In this document: positions 1-8,868 of the stretch, in pieces
Layout: the number at the start of each line of letters is the position of its first letter
Numbering within the stretch: the first letter of the stretch is position 1
Source of the DNA: Microcaldota archaeon
GTDB taxonomy: Archaea; Micrarchaeota; Micrarchaeia; Anstonellales; Bilamarchaeaceae
DNA length: 64,000 bases
NCBI GenBank assembly: GCA_018812715.1
Contig: JAHJCT010000017.1
Location: 1 to 64,000 of the forward strand
Reading direction: 5' to 3'
Notes under the pieces: model-generated
What the model was told of the DNA's origin: nothing
Seen by the model: only the letters and a program-made list of their open reading frames with translations
The model's database searches: none
Made by a program: the position numbers and the translations under genes

Positions 1-897
1 CATTTTCTTGTCAACATCAGCTCCGGATAAGTGAACATATGTTGCAGGCATACGGGAGCCGCCAGTCCAGCCGAAAATAATTTTCAATTCCTGTTCAGTA
101 AAATACTTAGCTAAGTGAGTAGCTCTGGAATGCCTGAACAAGTGAGGGTAAATTCGCTTGGTTAAACCCGCCCTTCTTTTGGCTGCATTGAGAATATTAG
201 CCAAAGTTGCATGATTCCCCAGGTTTTTGAATTTACCCCGTAGTTCCAGAAACAAAGGAGCATTCGGATCTGTTGCCCTTGGGTGGTTATTCAACCAAGT
301 TTTCAAATCAGGAACACAATCAATAATCCTAACCCTTCTCATGCCGGTTTTACCGTTCAATAGGATAACCGCGCCGTATTCATCAAATTTAACGTCCTTC
401 AGGTTAAGCCCTATCAATTCCCCGGCTCTACACCCGCTCTCATAAAGAAGCAAAATCAACGCCCTATCTCTTGGGTTCAGCGCAGAGTCGGCCAGTTTCT
501 TTATCTCGTCAGGTGCCAAAATATCCTCAGGCAATTTCCTCTTTTCAAAGCCATGTGGTTTTATCCATGTAACGCTTTCTGGATAGGTTCCACCGTACAA
601 CCACTTATAGAACGCTTTGACTGAGATCTTAAGGCTAGGACTTTTGTAATCTTTCCAAACTTCAAAGAAATCGATCATGTCCTTCTTCGTTATCTTCTTG
701 AAAGAGCGTTTCGGGAAGTGTTTGGCGAGTTTTACGAGGCAAAAGAGGTACATATAACGTGCCCCTTCACTCATGCCCTGAGCCGTCTTTTCCAGGTCAA
801 ATTCAGCCAAAATCCGCTTATTCTCCAGTGCGACGTCCTTCCAATTCACTTCGTTTTCAAAGAACCTTTTCGGGCTCCTTCCATATGTAAATTTCAT
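1..897 (-). CDS. Tyrosine recombinase/integrase (XerC/D-like), C-terminus beyond window
   Basis: This is a site-specific DNA recombinase of the tyrosine integrase family. The frame is open from an ATG at 897 to the window edge (299 codons), so only the last residues are missing. An N-terminal SAM-like DNA-binding region covers about residues 30-120. The catalytic domain follows: the first Arg lies in ESGCRAGEL, a Lys in LNGKTG, the HxxR box in PHLFRHSRATHL, then GWTGG and the probable nucleophile Tyr in PATYVHLS. A TATA-like CTATAAATA at 921-929 puts the transcription start close to the ATG, so the mRNA is probably leaderless. Base composition looks more G+C-rich than the genes to the right, which with the adjacent inverted repeats hints at a mobile or recently acquired segment. 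It could be either a resident XerA-type resolvase or an element integrase. Confidence 0.9.
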   Translation of the reverse strand, partial: MKFTYGRSPKRFFENEVNWKDVALENKRILAEFDLEKTAQGMSEGARYMYLFCLVKLAKHFPKRSFKKITKKDMIDFFEVWKDYKSPSLKISVKAFYKWLYGGTYPESVTWIKPHGFEKRKLPEDILAPDEIKKLADSALNPRDRALILLLYESGCRAGELIGLNLKDVKFDEYGAVILLNGKTGMRRVRIIDCVPDLKTWLNNHPRATDPNAPLFLELRGKFKNLGNHATLANILNAAKRRAGLTKRIYPHLFRHSRATHLAKYFTEQELKIIFGWTGGSRMPATYVHLSGADVDKKM

Positions 898-920
898 ACC
901 TGCCTGTCTGCTCGAAGTAC

Positions 921-929
921 TATTTATAG
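921..929 (-). promoter_or_regulatory. TATA box of the integrase gene
   Basis: On the minus strand this reads CTATAAATA, 23 nt before the integrase ATG at 895-897. At the usual archaeal TATA-to-start distance of about 25 nt, transcription would begin at or within a few bases of the start codon. Confidence 0.5.
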
Positions 930-1210
930 CTTGCCGAGCTGATTGACGAATTCTAGTTAGACTGTCTGACTATCACCACTCTGCGAATGGAAAATAAGTT
1001 CTAGCTCGGGTTTCCCGAGCGTTTCCTTAGGAATTGAACCGTTAAACTCAAATCTAGGCAATCGACTAAGTTTTCACTAGGAGAATTCGTCATTAGCCTA
1101 AGTTTCCATGTTGGTCAGGCTAATGAAAACTACTCAGACCGCACGTCAATCGTCATCGCTGTACACCGTGGCCGGATCTCTCCTGTTCTGAAAACTCTTG
1201 ACAAAGTTTA

Positions 1211-1257
1211 CAGACACTAGCTTAGGGCATCAACTCAGTGATCACCGTTGTCATCAT
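1211..1257 (-). ncRNA. Possible C/D-box sRNA (weak)
   Basis: Read on the minus strand there is a C box ATGATGA (1251-1257), exactly 12 nt, then a D'-like CTGA (1235-1238). A C'-like TTGATG follows, about 13 nt, then CTGT where a D box would be expected. The 12-nt guide spacing is typical of archaeal C/D RNAs, but C' and D are imperfect and no good terminal stem is seen. This could easily be chance. Confidence 0.25.
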
Positions 1258-1323
1258 TCACATAAATAATAAGCACATTTATCCTTTTATCCCTAAGCTT
1301 TCTCTAAACAGGAGGCAACTTTA

Positions 1324-3147
1324 TTATCGGAATCCACCGCCACCAGAACTTCCCCCTGAGAATCCTCCCCCGCCTCTACTCCAACCACCGGAAGAATGAG
1401 ATGAAAATCCGCCTGATGGGCTTTTGCCTCCTCTATTACCATATGTTCCAAGATTGTAAACAGCTACAGTACTTGTATAATATGCCATAGATGAAATCGC
1501 CACATTATCCATAACTTCAATCTGGTGTTTAGTCACTACATCCAATTCAGAAAGATGTGATTTTACTTTGTCAGCAACACCCAATGCAGTTGCGTATTTT
1601 AGAATATCTCCCCAAATTACTGCTGAGGACGGGGGGTACTCCTTTATGCGGGAAGACTTCAAACCATTGTAGAATCCCGTCCATTTTTTGTACAGTTCTT
1701 TATTGGCAATGTCCTTCGGGAGCTCTGGTTTTCGATAAACATACGCCACATAAACAGAGCAAACAATAAATCCAATCACACTGAAAAAGATTGCATATAA
1801 CAACATCTCTTCTCCGTGCAGTAAGTACCATTCTGTGCTGAAGCCCGTACTCGCACATAAGACAAACAATACAAATACTGCAAAAACCCCAAACCCACTC
1901 AACCACACATTCTTTTCTGAAGCGTTTCTACTTAATTTTTCTATTTCTTTATCTCCGAGAACTTCAGTTTTTATCTGAGCTGAAAATACATTATTGAATT
2001 TTTTTACTGCTCCTATTATCTTCAGTTTTTTTGCATTGTCTTTGTTCTTAACCTCATTATATCTTTCCATCATTTCATCCAAATCAACTTCATTCCCTTC
2101 AACAAATACAAGATCAATCACTGATTTTTCATAATCCTTAAAAGTGGTCGATTTTTTCTTCAGAATTAATATTGTTCTCTCTCTTTTGATCTCAGTTCCT
2201 TTCTTGGCATCTTTCTCCAACTCCACTATGTCAATGATTCCTCTGTTGATGAGATCTACTATCGTTGCTGCAACAAGTTCTTTTATCTCGTATTTATTTC
2301 TAACAAGTGAACTCACGACTGCTGGCTCTTCTTTGCCAGGAGGAAGAATTGTTTCTGGAATCTGCGGCCTTTTTCTTTCCTTCAGAAACATAGCTCCAGC
2401 CAAAAGAAAAGAAATTATGAATAAAGGGAAACAACAGTATTCTGTATTCGGGCGCTCTGGCTCCAAAACTGTTTTTGATCCATAAATCTCTCGTTCTTCT
2501 TTTAGTATCGCATAAGCAGATGCATTCACTGTATTTATTGTTTCAACGGCCCCTCTATCAAAGAGATAACACCCTCCAATATAATTTCCACTGGGCACAT
2601 CTTCCAAACTAATCAGAATGCTAAGACCATCCACATATGCATTGCCTTCTTTTTCTGAATAGACTTCAAAATGCATGGTTTTTCCTGCAGATCCTGCTGG
2701 CAAGGTAGTATTTGCACTGAATTGCTCAGCATTCACAGGCCAGTTTGCTCCATAATATTCGTAACAGACCTTTGCAAAATCATTGTAAAGCTGAACTCTA
2801 TCCTTGATATCATAATCCAGTTCAACAACATTCTCTCCAACATATGTTTTTTTCCAGACTATCTCAGCCTGATCACCATTCAGAGTTAACTCGTAAAGAA
2901 CATCTGCCCCATTTACCTTTACACTATTCACAACAATATCAGAAAGATAAACAAAATCCTCTTTTCTTATGCTTCTATAGCCCTCATTATATTCTTGTTC
3001 AAGATCAAAAACCATCCTTTCATATATGTGAAGATCCCCGTTTTCTTGAACTATTGCTTTGGTATGGTAATCTTCGATAGAAAAAGCACTGCTAACTGAA
3101 ATAAAAAATAAAAGAATCACACTCATGGACTTTTTCATAAAATTCAT
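1324..3147 (-). CDS. DUF2207-family membrane protein with Gly/Ser-rich tail
   Basis: This 607-residue membrane protein opens with a signal peptide (MKKSMSVILLFFISVSSAFS). The extracellular DUF2207-type region covers about residues 25-210 and includes the family-like stretch EDYHTKAIVQENGDLHI. A membrane segment lies near 235-255 (FPLFIISFLLAGAMF), a cytoplasmic region with a winged-helix look follows (ELVAATIVDLINRGIIDIVE), and two further membrane helices lie near 415-475. The C-terminus is a Gly/Ser-rich tail ending GGSSGGGGFR. Such tails and this order are typical of DUF2207 proteins in archaea and bacteria, whose biochemical role is unknown. The start may be the second Met (residue 4), since signal peptides commonly begin MKK. 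It ends 25 bp before pckA begins on the same strand, so the two may be co-transcribed. Confidence 0.85.
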   Translation of the reverse strand: MNFMKKSMSVILLFFISVSSAFSIEDYHTKAIVQENGDLHIYERMVFDLEQEYNEGYRSIRKEDFVYLSDIVVNSVKVNGADVLYELTLNGDQAEIVWKKTYVGENVVELDYDIKDRVQLYNDFAKVCYEYYGANWPVNAEQFSANTTLPAGSAGKTMHFEVYSEKEGNAYVDGLSILISLEDVPSGNYIGGCYLFDRGAVETINTVNASAYAILKEEREIYGSKTVLEPERPNTEYCCFPLFIISFLLAGAMFLKERKRPQIPETILPPGKEEPAVVSSLVRNKYEIKELVAATIVDLINRGIIDIVELEKDAKKGTEIKRERTILILKKKSTTFKDYEKSVIDLVFVEGNEVDLDEMMERYNEVKNKDNAKKLKIIGAVKKFNNVFSAQIKTEVLGDKEIEKLSRNASEKNVWLSGFGVFAVFVLFVLCASTGFSTEWYLLHGEEMLLYAIFFSVIGFIVCSVYVAYVYRKPELPKDIANKELYKKWTGFYNGLKSSRIKEYPPSSAVIWGDILKYATALGVADKVKSHLSELDVVTKHQIEVMDNVAISSMAYYTSTVAVYNLGTYGNRGGKSPSGGFSSHSSGGWSRGGGGFSGGSSGGGGFR

Positions 3148-3171
3148 TCAGACTTTAAGGTTTAAATAACG

Positions 3172-4671
3172 TCATATTGCATTTTTTATTTCTGGATAAA
3201 GGTCCTTGAATTGGGCCAACCACTCTCTTCTTTCTGTTCTTAATTTTTCTGTCAGTTCTGCATACTTCTCTTTCGTATAATGTTTTTCAGGATGGAATTT
3301 CGAAACTTCTACTTCCGGTACACTATCTGCTATCTCATACCCCCAATCAGGATCTTTTTGCCATTTTACTGTCTCTCTTGCAATTTCCTTTATGATAGTA
3401 GCAGAATCATGTACGGTTATTTTTTCCCCTGGCCCGCCATTTTGTGCCCCCACACTTCCTGTATTCAACAAATAGCATTCTATGTGTGGATTCTCTCTTA
3501 AAATATCATAAAATCGGTTTCCTTCCTCATCTTTCGAACCTATGATAAATGGATTTGTTCCAACCACTCTTCTTGATTTTCCTGGATCTACATCGGATGC
3601 AGAACTTCCAATGGATTCACCCAACATAAAAAATGCAGCTCCGTGTTCTCGGTTTAATTTTGCAACTGGCGGAACTATCGTATCCCTCCTTGTTATGAAA
3701 AGGACCATATCTGCGTGCTGTATGTCTATACCCAAGTCCGTGTGCCTCATCTCCCTTCTAAGAACTACTGCCCGCCCATTCGAAGTAATGCTATTATCAA
3801 AAAAATCTATTTTTCCTCCCGGCAAAATCTTTACATTTTCAAAAAGTGCATTTTTGCTTATTGCTGCTTCATACAATACCGGCTGATTTTCTGGTTCCAA
3901 TCCATCTGTTTTTATGTAGAAATTTTTCTCTGTCCCTAAACAAGATGAATCTTTCTGCATAAGTACTACATCGTCCTGTCTGATTGCCACCCCCTCGCCG
4001 ATAAATGCATCCAACCAATGGTGGTGGCAAGTGAGTGTAGTTTTGCCCGTTGCACTCAACCCAAAAAGCAATGCCCCTTTTTCAATTATTTCTCCCTCTT
4101 TCTTTACCTTTATTAGTTTAGATCCTGCATGCAATCCGAGTCCGCCTTCCTTTTTTGTCTTGTGCATTGCTAGCCGCAGGTTGGCCTTTTTCAATTCCCC
4201 CGTATAATCTGATCCAAGAATAAATGTGATCCCAGCTTCAGCATCCACTATAATCTTAGTTTCTGGCCACTCAGGAATTTGGACACTGTTAAAATCAGGA
4301 TAATCTAATTTCGTTGGTATGAAAAGCATCTCCCCCCACATACATGCAATATGGGCATAATCTGCGGACACATGTGCCCTGCAATGTATTGGTTTTGCTG
4401 AACACATCTCCCTGTCAAGCTGAATTAGTTTTTTGCCCTTCAAATATTCAACGACTTCTTCTATGGTTTCTTTTTGCTTTTCTGTTGCCTCTTTCTCTAT
4501 AATTTCAGTAAACTTGGCACTTCTTCCCCTCACCTTCGTCTTATAACAGACACTTCCATACTCTGTTTCTTCTCCTTCTTTCTTGGCCAATTCTCGCAAT
4601 TCTTCAGAAGATGGATTAATGATCAAGTCTGCATTATTTGCTATCTGGACAAGTGCTTTTTCAAATACCAT
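3172..4671 (-). CDS. pckA: Phosphoenolpyruvate carboxykinase (ATP)
   Basis: It interconverts oxaloacetate plus ATP with PEP, CO2 and ADP, the gateway step of gluconeogenesis, in the cytoplasm. The 499-residue protein carries the ATP-type kinase-1a P-loop GLSATGKTTLT near residues 204-214 and the kinase-2/metal motif IRQDDVVL. It also has the substrate-binding region MWGEMLFIP and the C-terminal part LNTGSVGAQNGGPGEKI. This is the ATP-dependent family, not the GTP family whose nucleotide loop differs. It is divergent from rad50 across a 54-bp gap that must hold both promoters. ATP-type PEPCK is, to my knowledge, uncommon in archaea, so bacterial ancestry is possible. Confidence 0.93.
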   Translation of the reverse strand: MVFEKALVQIANNADLIINPSSEELRELAKKEGEETEYGSVCYKTKVRGRSAKFTEIIEKEATEKQKETIEEVVEYLKGKKLIQLDREMCSAKPIHCRAHVSADYAHIACMWGEMLFIPTKLDYPDFNSVQIPEWPETKIIVDAEAGITFILGSDYTGELKKANLRLAMHKTKKEGGLGLHAGSKLIKVKKEGEIIEKGALLFGLSATGKTTLTCHHHWLDAFIGEGVAIRQDDVVLMQKDSSCLGTEKNFYIKTDGLEPENQPVLYEAAISKNALFENVKILPGGKIDFFDNSITSNGRAVVLRREMRHTDLGIDIQHADMVLFITRRDTIVPPVAKLNREHGAAFFMLGESIGSSASDVDPGKSRRVVGTNPFIIGSKDEEGNRFYDILRENPHIECYLLNTGSVGAQNGGPGEKITVHDSATIIKEIARETVKWQKDPDWGYEIADSVPEVEVSKFHPEKHYTKEKYAELTEKLRTERREWLAQFKDLYPEIKNAI

Positions 4672-4725
4672 GCCCCTTGTTTACCTAATTATTCTTTTAA
4701 TTCCCTTTCCCTTAATTATTCTCCA

Positions 4726-7014
4726 ATGCTTCAATCTATCCGACTTATCAATTGGCGTTCTCATGCAGATACATATCTCCAATTTCACCAAGGTACCAAC
4801 ATCCTCGTTGGAATTATGGGGAGTGGAAAAAGTTCGGTTCTAGAAGCCATAAGCTTTGCATTCTTTGGTACCTTTCCAGCCTTAGAAAGACGAAAAATGA
4901 AAATGGAAGATATCATTCGTTTGAACGAACCAGAAGCCAAAATCATTCTTGAATTCACGTGGAATAGAATAAACTATAAGATAGAAAGAAAAATCACCCG
5001 CAAGAAAAGTTCACATGCGGAAATATACAAAAACAATGCTCTTGTCGAAAGTGGGCCAGTAGCCGTAACTACTTATATTGAAAATCTTATCTCTTTGGAT
5101 TATGACCTATTCACCCGCGCAATCTATTCAGAGCAAAACAACATAGATTATTTTCTTACCCTAGATCCCCGCCGCAGGAAACAAGAAATCGATTCTTTAC
5201 TTGGTCTTGACAAGTTTGAACTCGCCAGAACAAACATAGTTGCAGTAATCGGCCGCATTCGCTCCAAAAAAGAAGTAATGGAAGAACGTTTTAACAAGGA
5301 CAAACTAGCCGAGCTTGAAGCAAAAGAACAAAAACTCAGTACTGAGCTTTCCACTATAGAAAGCACTTTCAAAAGCACCATTGAATCATATGAGAAACAT
5401 AATTCTGAATCAAAAACAATCTCTTCAAATGTTGAAGAAATGCGCAAAAACAAAGAACTTTATGAAAAGTGGGACAGAGAGATATTACGTTTTTCTGGGC
5501 AAGCAGAATCATTGGAAAAAGATCTGGAAGTCAAGTTCGATAATACTTCTTATGAAAAAATAAAAATGCAACTTAACACTCTTTCAGAAGACGGTACAAA
5601 ACTTTCTCTTTCTATAAAGTCATTTGGGGAACAACAGGCAATACTATCAAAAGAACTAGGTTCATTAGAAGCCAGTCTCAAAACAGGATCTGAAGCAAAG
5701 AAACACTCTGAGGAATTGAAAAAGACGCTTGCGGATCTTCTTGCAGGAAAAACCCAACAAGAACTTCTCCAGCACCAACAAGAAACTGAACAAACTCTCC
5801 TTCAGACTGAATCAGATCTCAAGACATTACAGCATGAATTAACTGAAGCTATCGATCTAATGGACAAACTCAAACCAGGGCTTTCAAAATGCCCGTTATG
5901 TTCGTCGAATCTTGCTGAGGCTGGCATTTCTCACATAAAATCAGAGAAAGAAAACCTTATCAATCAGAAAAAACAACTCATTTCAGAACTTTCCAAAAAT
6001 TCAGTTGATGTAAAAAAACAATACGAGGAACTCAAACAAAAAATACAGAAAATTTCATTATTTAATGAGAAACTCACCTCACTTGAAAAAGATTTCTGCG
6101 ACTTAGAAAAGGCTGAAAGTAGAAAACAACAAGTTGAATCCGATCTTAGAGCTCTATTAGAAAAAAAACAGGGGGCAGAAAATACATTAGAGACTATGAA
6201 TAAAGAATTGGAACAGCTTCGATCGAAAATAACTGAATGTGAAAATCTCTTAAAAAAAGACAAAGAACTCAAACAACTAAAACAAACACTTGCTGGACTT
6301 AAGACAAAACTTACATCAATAAAATTTGATCCTGCTGTCTTCGAACAACTTCGTCAAACATTAGAAGATTCAAAACTAAAGTCAGAACGTTTACTCTCAC
6401 AAAAAAAATCAACAGAAGAACAACTACGTGTGAATAAGGATATGTTAACAATGATGCAAACTGAACTTTCTGAAATACACAATTTAGCTAAAAACATCCA
6501 AGAATGCAGTTTGCTGGAAGAACAACTCCACATCTACAAAAATGCTTTGTTAGAAACCCAAACTAGTTTACGTAGGACTTTGATAGATGCCATAAACAGT
6601 GCTATGAATGAAATCTGGCCTATCTTCTATCCATATCGTAATTACCATGCCCTGCGTCTAAATGCATCTGAGCGTGACTATATCTTTGAGGTCAATGATA
6701 GTGACTGGAGGCCTTTAGAAGCAATGGCCAGTGGGGGCGAACGCGCTAGCGCTGCGTTAACGCTTCGTGTGGCCCTTGCAATGATCCTCACCCCAAAACT
6801 CAGCTGGCTCGTTCTAGACGAACCAACCCACAACCTTGATGCAGAGGCTATAGAACTTCTTTCTCATGCCCTTCAGTTCAAAGTGCCAGAAGTTGTAAAA
6901 CAAACATTTGTGATAACACATGAAGAAGGCCTTATGGGCTCTGAATTTGCCTCAAGTTATCGTCTAACTAGGGATAAACAATATAACGGCGAAACAAAAA
7001 TAGAAGTCGCTTAG
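4726..7014 (+). CDS. rad50: DNA double-strand break repair ATPase Rad50
   Basis: Rad50 is the SMC-like ATPase that partners Mre11 in resecting and tethering broken DNA. I chose the ATG at 4726 because MLQSIRLINWRSH matches the family N-terminus; the longer frame from 4474 runs through the oppositely oriented pckA. In the 762-residue product, Walker A GIMGSGKSS lies near 31-39. Two long coiled-coil arms flank the zinc hook CPLC near 389. The signature ASGGERAS lies near 667 and Walker B LVLDEPTHNLD near 695, followed by a terminal ATPase H-loop region (FVITHEEG). The arms are moderate in length for the family. mre11 and herA/nurA, the usual archaeal neighbours, are absent here. The stop codon overlaps the 3' end of the convergent gene at 7011 by 4 bp. 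Confidence 0.95.
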   Translation: MLQSIRLINWRSHADTYLQFHQGTNILVGIMGSGKSSVLEAISFAFFGTFPALERRKMKMEDIIRLNEPEAKIILEFTWNRINYKIERKITRKKSSHAEIYKNNALVESGPVAVTTYIENLISLDYDLFTRAIYSEQNNIDYFLTLDPRRRKQEIDSLLGLDKFELARTNIVAVIGRIRSKKEVMEERFNKDKLAELEAKEQKLSTELSTIESTFKSTIESYEKHNSESKTISSNVEEMRKNKELYEKWDREILRFSGQAESLEKDLEVKFDNTSYEKIKMQLNTLSEDGTKLSLSIKSFGEQQAILSKELGSLEASLKTGSEAKKHSEELKKTLADLLAGKTQQELLQHQQETEQTLLQTESDLKTLQHELTEAIDLMDKLKPGLSKCPLCSSNLAEAGISHIKSEKENLINQKKQLISELSKNSVDVKKQYEELKQKIQKISLFNEKLTSLEKDFCDLEKAESRKQQVESDLRALLEKKQGAENTLETMNKELEQLRSKITECENLLKKDKELKQLKQTLAGLKTKLTSIKFDPAVFEQLRQTLEDSKLKSERLLSQKKSTEEQLRVNKDMLTMMQTELSEIHNLAKNIQECSLLEEQLHIYKNALLETQTSLRRTLIDAINSAMNEIWPIFYPYRNYHALRLNASERDYIFEVNDSDWRPLEAMASGGERASAALTLRVALAMILTPKLSWLVLDEPTHNLDAEAIELLSHALQFKVPEVVKQTFVITHEEGLMGSEFASSYRLTRDKQYNGETKIEVA

Positions 7015-7895
7015 TTGTATACTTCTGTTTCCATCCTATCTACTATATCCAACTGATCCTTTGCCGTGTTTCCTGTTTTTTCTTGGTACCATTCATGACA
7101 ACTTTCTTCATTCTGTGCAGCATAATAAGCAATAGAGCAGTAAATATCTTCTTTTGAAGCAAAACCAATAGCAAAAAGGTACTGTAATACACTCTTGAAT
7201 TCTTCTATTACAAATGGTTTTCTTCTTGAGACTCTCAATCTTCTTAGATCTGTAAAAACAATCTCTTTTCCATTGAGAAGTACATTATTCAGGCTAAATC
7301 TTCCTATAATCAGATTATTTGTATGGAGTTCTGCTATTTTTTCAGTTATCATTTCAGAGAGCTTGCTTTTATTGTTTTTTTCTAAGGTATCAACATCAAC
7401 ATAATTTATGTGGCCACGTGCGATCCTTCTATCAAATGACCATGCCTCCCCTTCAACCTTGGAGATTACGTAGTTGGTACCGAGTACTGTTCTTAGGTAT
7501 CCAACAATATTCTCAAGTGCACCCTTTACTTTTCCATATGCGTTATAAAGCGCCTGGGCGATCTCTTTCATTGTTTTTCTCATTATATAGGTAACATTAT
7601 TGTGTCTGAAACATATGCTATCTGCGCCATCCCTTGCCGCAATGCGATAAAACTCTTCGAGATCTTCTCCTTTGCGGAAAACAATTTTCTTAATTTTTAT
7701 TATATCTGACGCTGAGGCAGTTTTCCATTCATATTCAACATCAATGCCATTAACATCTTCATTTCTTTTAGAAGAAGGGACTTCTCTGGAAAAATCGGGA
7801 AGCATGTGTTCATCTGGCTTGCCCGCATCGAGCGTTTCTCTTATTCCGTCTTCTGTCTTATACGCACCAGAGTATTCAGTTTTTTTCATGTGCAT
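7011..7895 (-). CDS. Hypothetical protein with a degenerate Bud32/RIO-like kinase fold
   Basis: The 294-residue product has no clear family. The C-terminal half looks like the catalytic lobe of an atypical kinase. MITEKIAELHTNNLI corresponds to the helix before the catalytic loop, GRFSLNNVLL to the catalytic loop (an Asn is kept but the usual HGD is replaced by GRF), and EIVFTDLRRL to the metal-binding DFG strand (Asp kept). The N-terminal 90 residues are charged and low in predicted structure. Loss of the catalytic Asp suggests a pseudokinase or a binding protein. It is convergent with rad50, and pcn lies upstream on the same strand after an 82-bp gap. The kinase relationship is inferred from motif spacing only. 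Confidence 0.6.
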   Translation of the reverse strand: MHMKKTEYSGAYKTEDGIRETLDAGKPDEHMLPDFSREVPSSKRNEDVNGIDVEYEWKTASASDIIKIKKIVFRKGEDLEEFYRIAARDGADSICFRHNNVTYIMRKTMKEIAQALYNAYGKVKGALENIVGYLRTVLGTNYVISKVEGEAWSFDRRIARGHINYVDVDTLEKNNKSKLSEMITEKIAELHTNNLIIGRFSLNNVLLNGKEIVFTDLRRLRVSRRKPFVIEEFKSVLQYLFAIGFASKEDIYCSIAYYAAQNEESCHEWYQEKTGNTAKDQLDIVDRMETEVYN

Positions 7896-7977
7896 CGCCG
7901 CGCATGTTCGTACTGGTCTAAGTACCTCTACGATTATATATTTTATGCCACTATCTCTATTTAAATTTATGTTTCAT

Positions 7978-8721
7978 CTATTCAGTCTCTATCCTCGGCG
8001 CCAGATAATAAACCACTTTGGCTCCTTCTACCTCATATTCAAGCTTAAGCGGTTTATCTGTTTCTAGGTTTACTGTTACAATAGATGCAGAGTTTGTTGC
8101 CTTTACCATATCCTCTAGATATTGTAATGGGAATGTTGCCCTAGCACCGCTAATAGTACTTATCTCAATTACCTCGCTGCTCCCTTTCTGGAACTCTGCC
8201 TTGAGGTCCCCACTATCCCCTCTTACCTCTACGCCGAATTGCTCTGGAGTAAGCTGAAGTTTTACATGAGAACTCAAAAGTTTCGCATCTTTAAGGGTTT
8301 CTTTTATTGCATCAGCTCTAATTTTTGCATAATTACCAAATTCGATTTTTGGTTCTTTTTGTACCCTTTCGCTTGTTTCAATAAGCGATACTTTGAATGT
8401 TCTCTTGTGCTTTTCGCCAGCAAATTTTATTACTAGGCGGCCATCCTCAACACTCAATTCTGCACTTTCTCCTTTCTTTCCTCTTGCCAGGACATTGGAA
8501 AGCTGACCAATATCTAATCCTAACTTCATCTCTTCAGGTATACTATATTCAACAAATGCCTCTTTGGGCATTCTAAACGATACCATTGAGATCTGTGAAG
8601 GGTCCATGGCTCTAAAATACAGGCCATCATTCTTGATCTCGATCTGCCCTTCCTCAACTAGGCACACAATTGAATCTATCGCCGATTTCAATGCTGGAGC
8701 ATCTTGAACAATTAGTTTCAT
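7978..8721 (-). CDS. pcn: DNA polymerase sliding clamp (PCNA)
   Basis: This ring-forming processivity factor for replicative DNA polymerase also recruits PIP-box partners such as FEN1 and ligase. The 247-residue length is normal. The N-terminus MKLIVQDAPALKSAIDSI, the region GLYFRAMDPSQISMV and the C-terminal YYLAPRIE are all PCNA hallmarks. A strong ribosome binding site (GGGAGGT, 4 nt before the ATG on the minus strand) fixes the start. A possible C/D-box sRNA lies immediately upstream at 8771-8832. A single copy in the window implies a homotrimer, although other PCNA genes elsewhere cannot be excluded. Confidence 0.96.
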   Translation of the reverse strand: MKLIVQDAPALKSAIDSIVCLVEEGQIEIKNDGLYFRAMDPSQISMVSFRMPKEAFVEYSIPEEMKLGLDIGQLSNVLARGKKGESAELSVEDGRLVIKFAGEKHKRTFKVSLIETSERVQKEPKIEFGNYAKIRADAIKETLKDAKLLSSHVKLQLTPEQFGVEVRGDSGDLKAEFQKGSSEVIEISTISGARATFPLQYLEDMVKATNSASIVTVNLETDKPLKLEYEVEGAKVVYYLAPRIETE

Positions 8722-8770
8722 ATAAACCTCCCTGGTTTATTTGGAACAATAGCCTAATTAAGTCTTTCGC

Positions 8771-8832
8771 GGCAACTCGGAAGCTACTCTTGTCATCATT
8801 TATCAGTCTGGGACGGTGTCGTCATCGTTGCC
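8771..8832 (-). ncRNA. Candidate C/D-box guide sRNA upstream of pcn
   Basis: On the minus strand a 6-bp terminal inverted repeat (GGCAAC at the 5' end, GTTGCC at the 3' end) encloses four boxes in C/D order. They are a C-like ACGATGA, a D' CTGA, a perfect C' ATGATGA and a D-like CCGA, with exactly 12 nt (CAAGAGTAGCTT) between C' and D. That spacing matches archaeal 2'-O-methylation guides. The C and D boxes each carry one mismatch to consensus. A TATA-like TATAAT lies just upstream on the same strand. The target could not be assigned by eye. The alternative is structured 5' leader of pcn. Confidence 0.4.
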
Positions 8833-8868
8833 AGAATAATAATTATAGAATCATGTTTAAAATTAATT

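Larger units (their letters stand above)
898..1323. other. Non-coding stretch rich in inverted repeats upstream of the integrase
   Basis: About 430 bp with no credible gene. It holds a perfect 7-bp hairpin at 1004-1020 (GCTCGGG, TTT loop, CCCGAGC). A 10-bp inverted repeat pairs GACGAATTCT at 945-954 with AGAATTCGTC at 1082-1091. A 9-bp inverted repeat pairs CATTAGCCT at 1091-1099 with AGGCTAATG at 1117-1125. The nested dyads next to an integrase could be recombinase binding sites or a structured RNA. Nothing here matches a tRNA, rRNA, SRP RNA or RNase P RNA that I recognise. A weak C/D-box-like pattern at 1211-1257 is listed separately. Confidence 0.5.

Noticed and set aside
4474-4725. N-terminal extension of Rad50
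   Set aside because: The open frame continues upstream, but it overlaps pckA in antisense and encodes residues unlike Rad50. The ATG at 4726 matches the family start.
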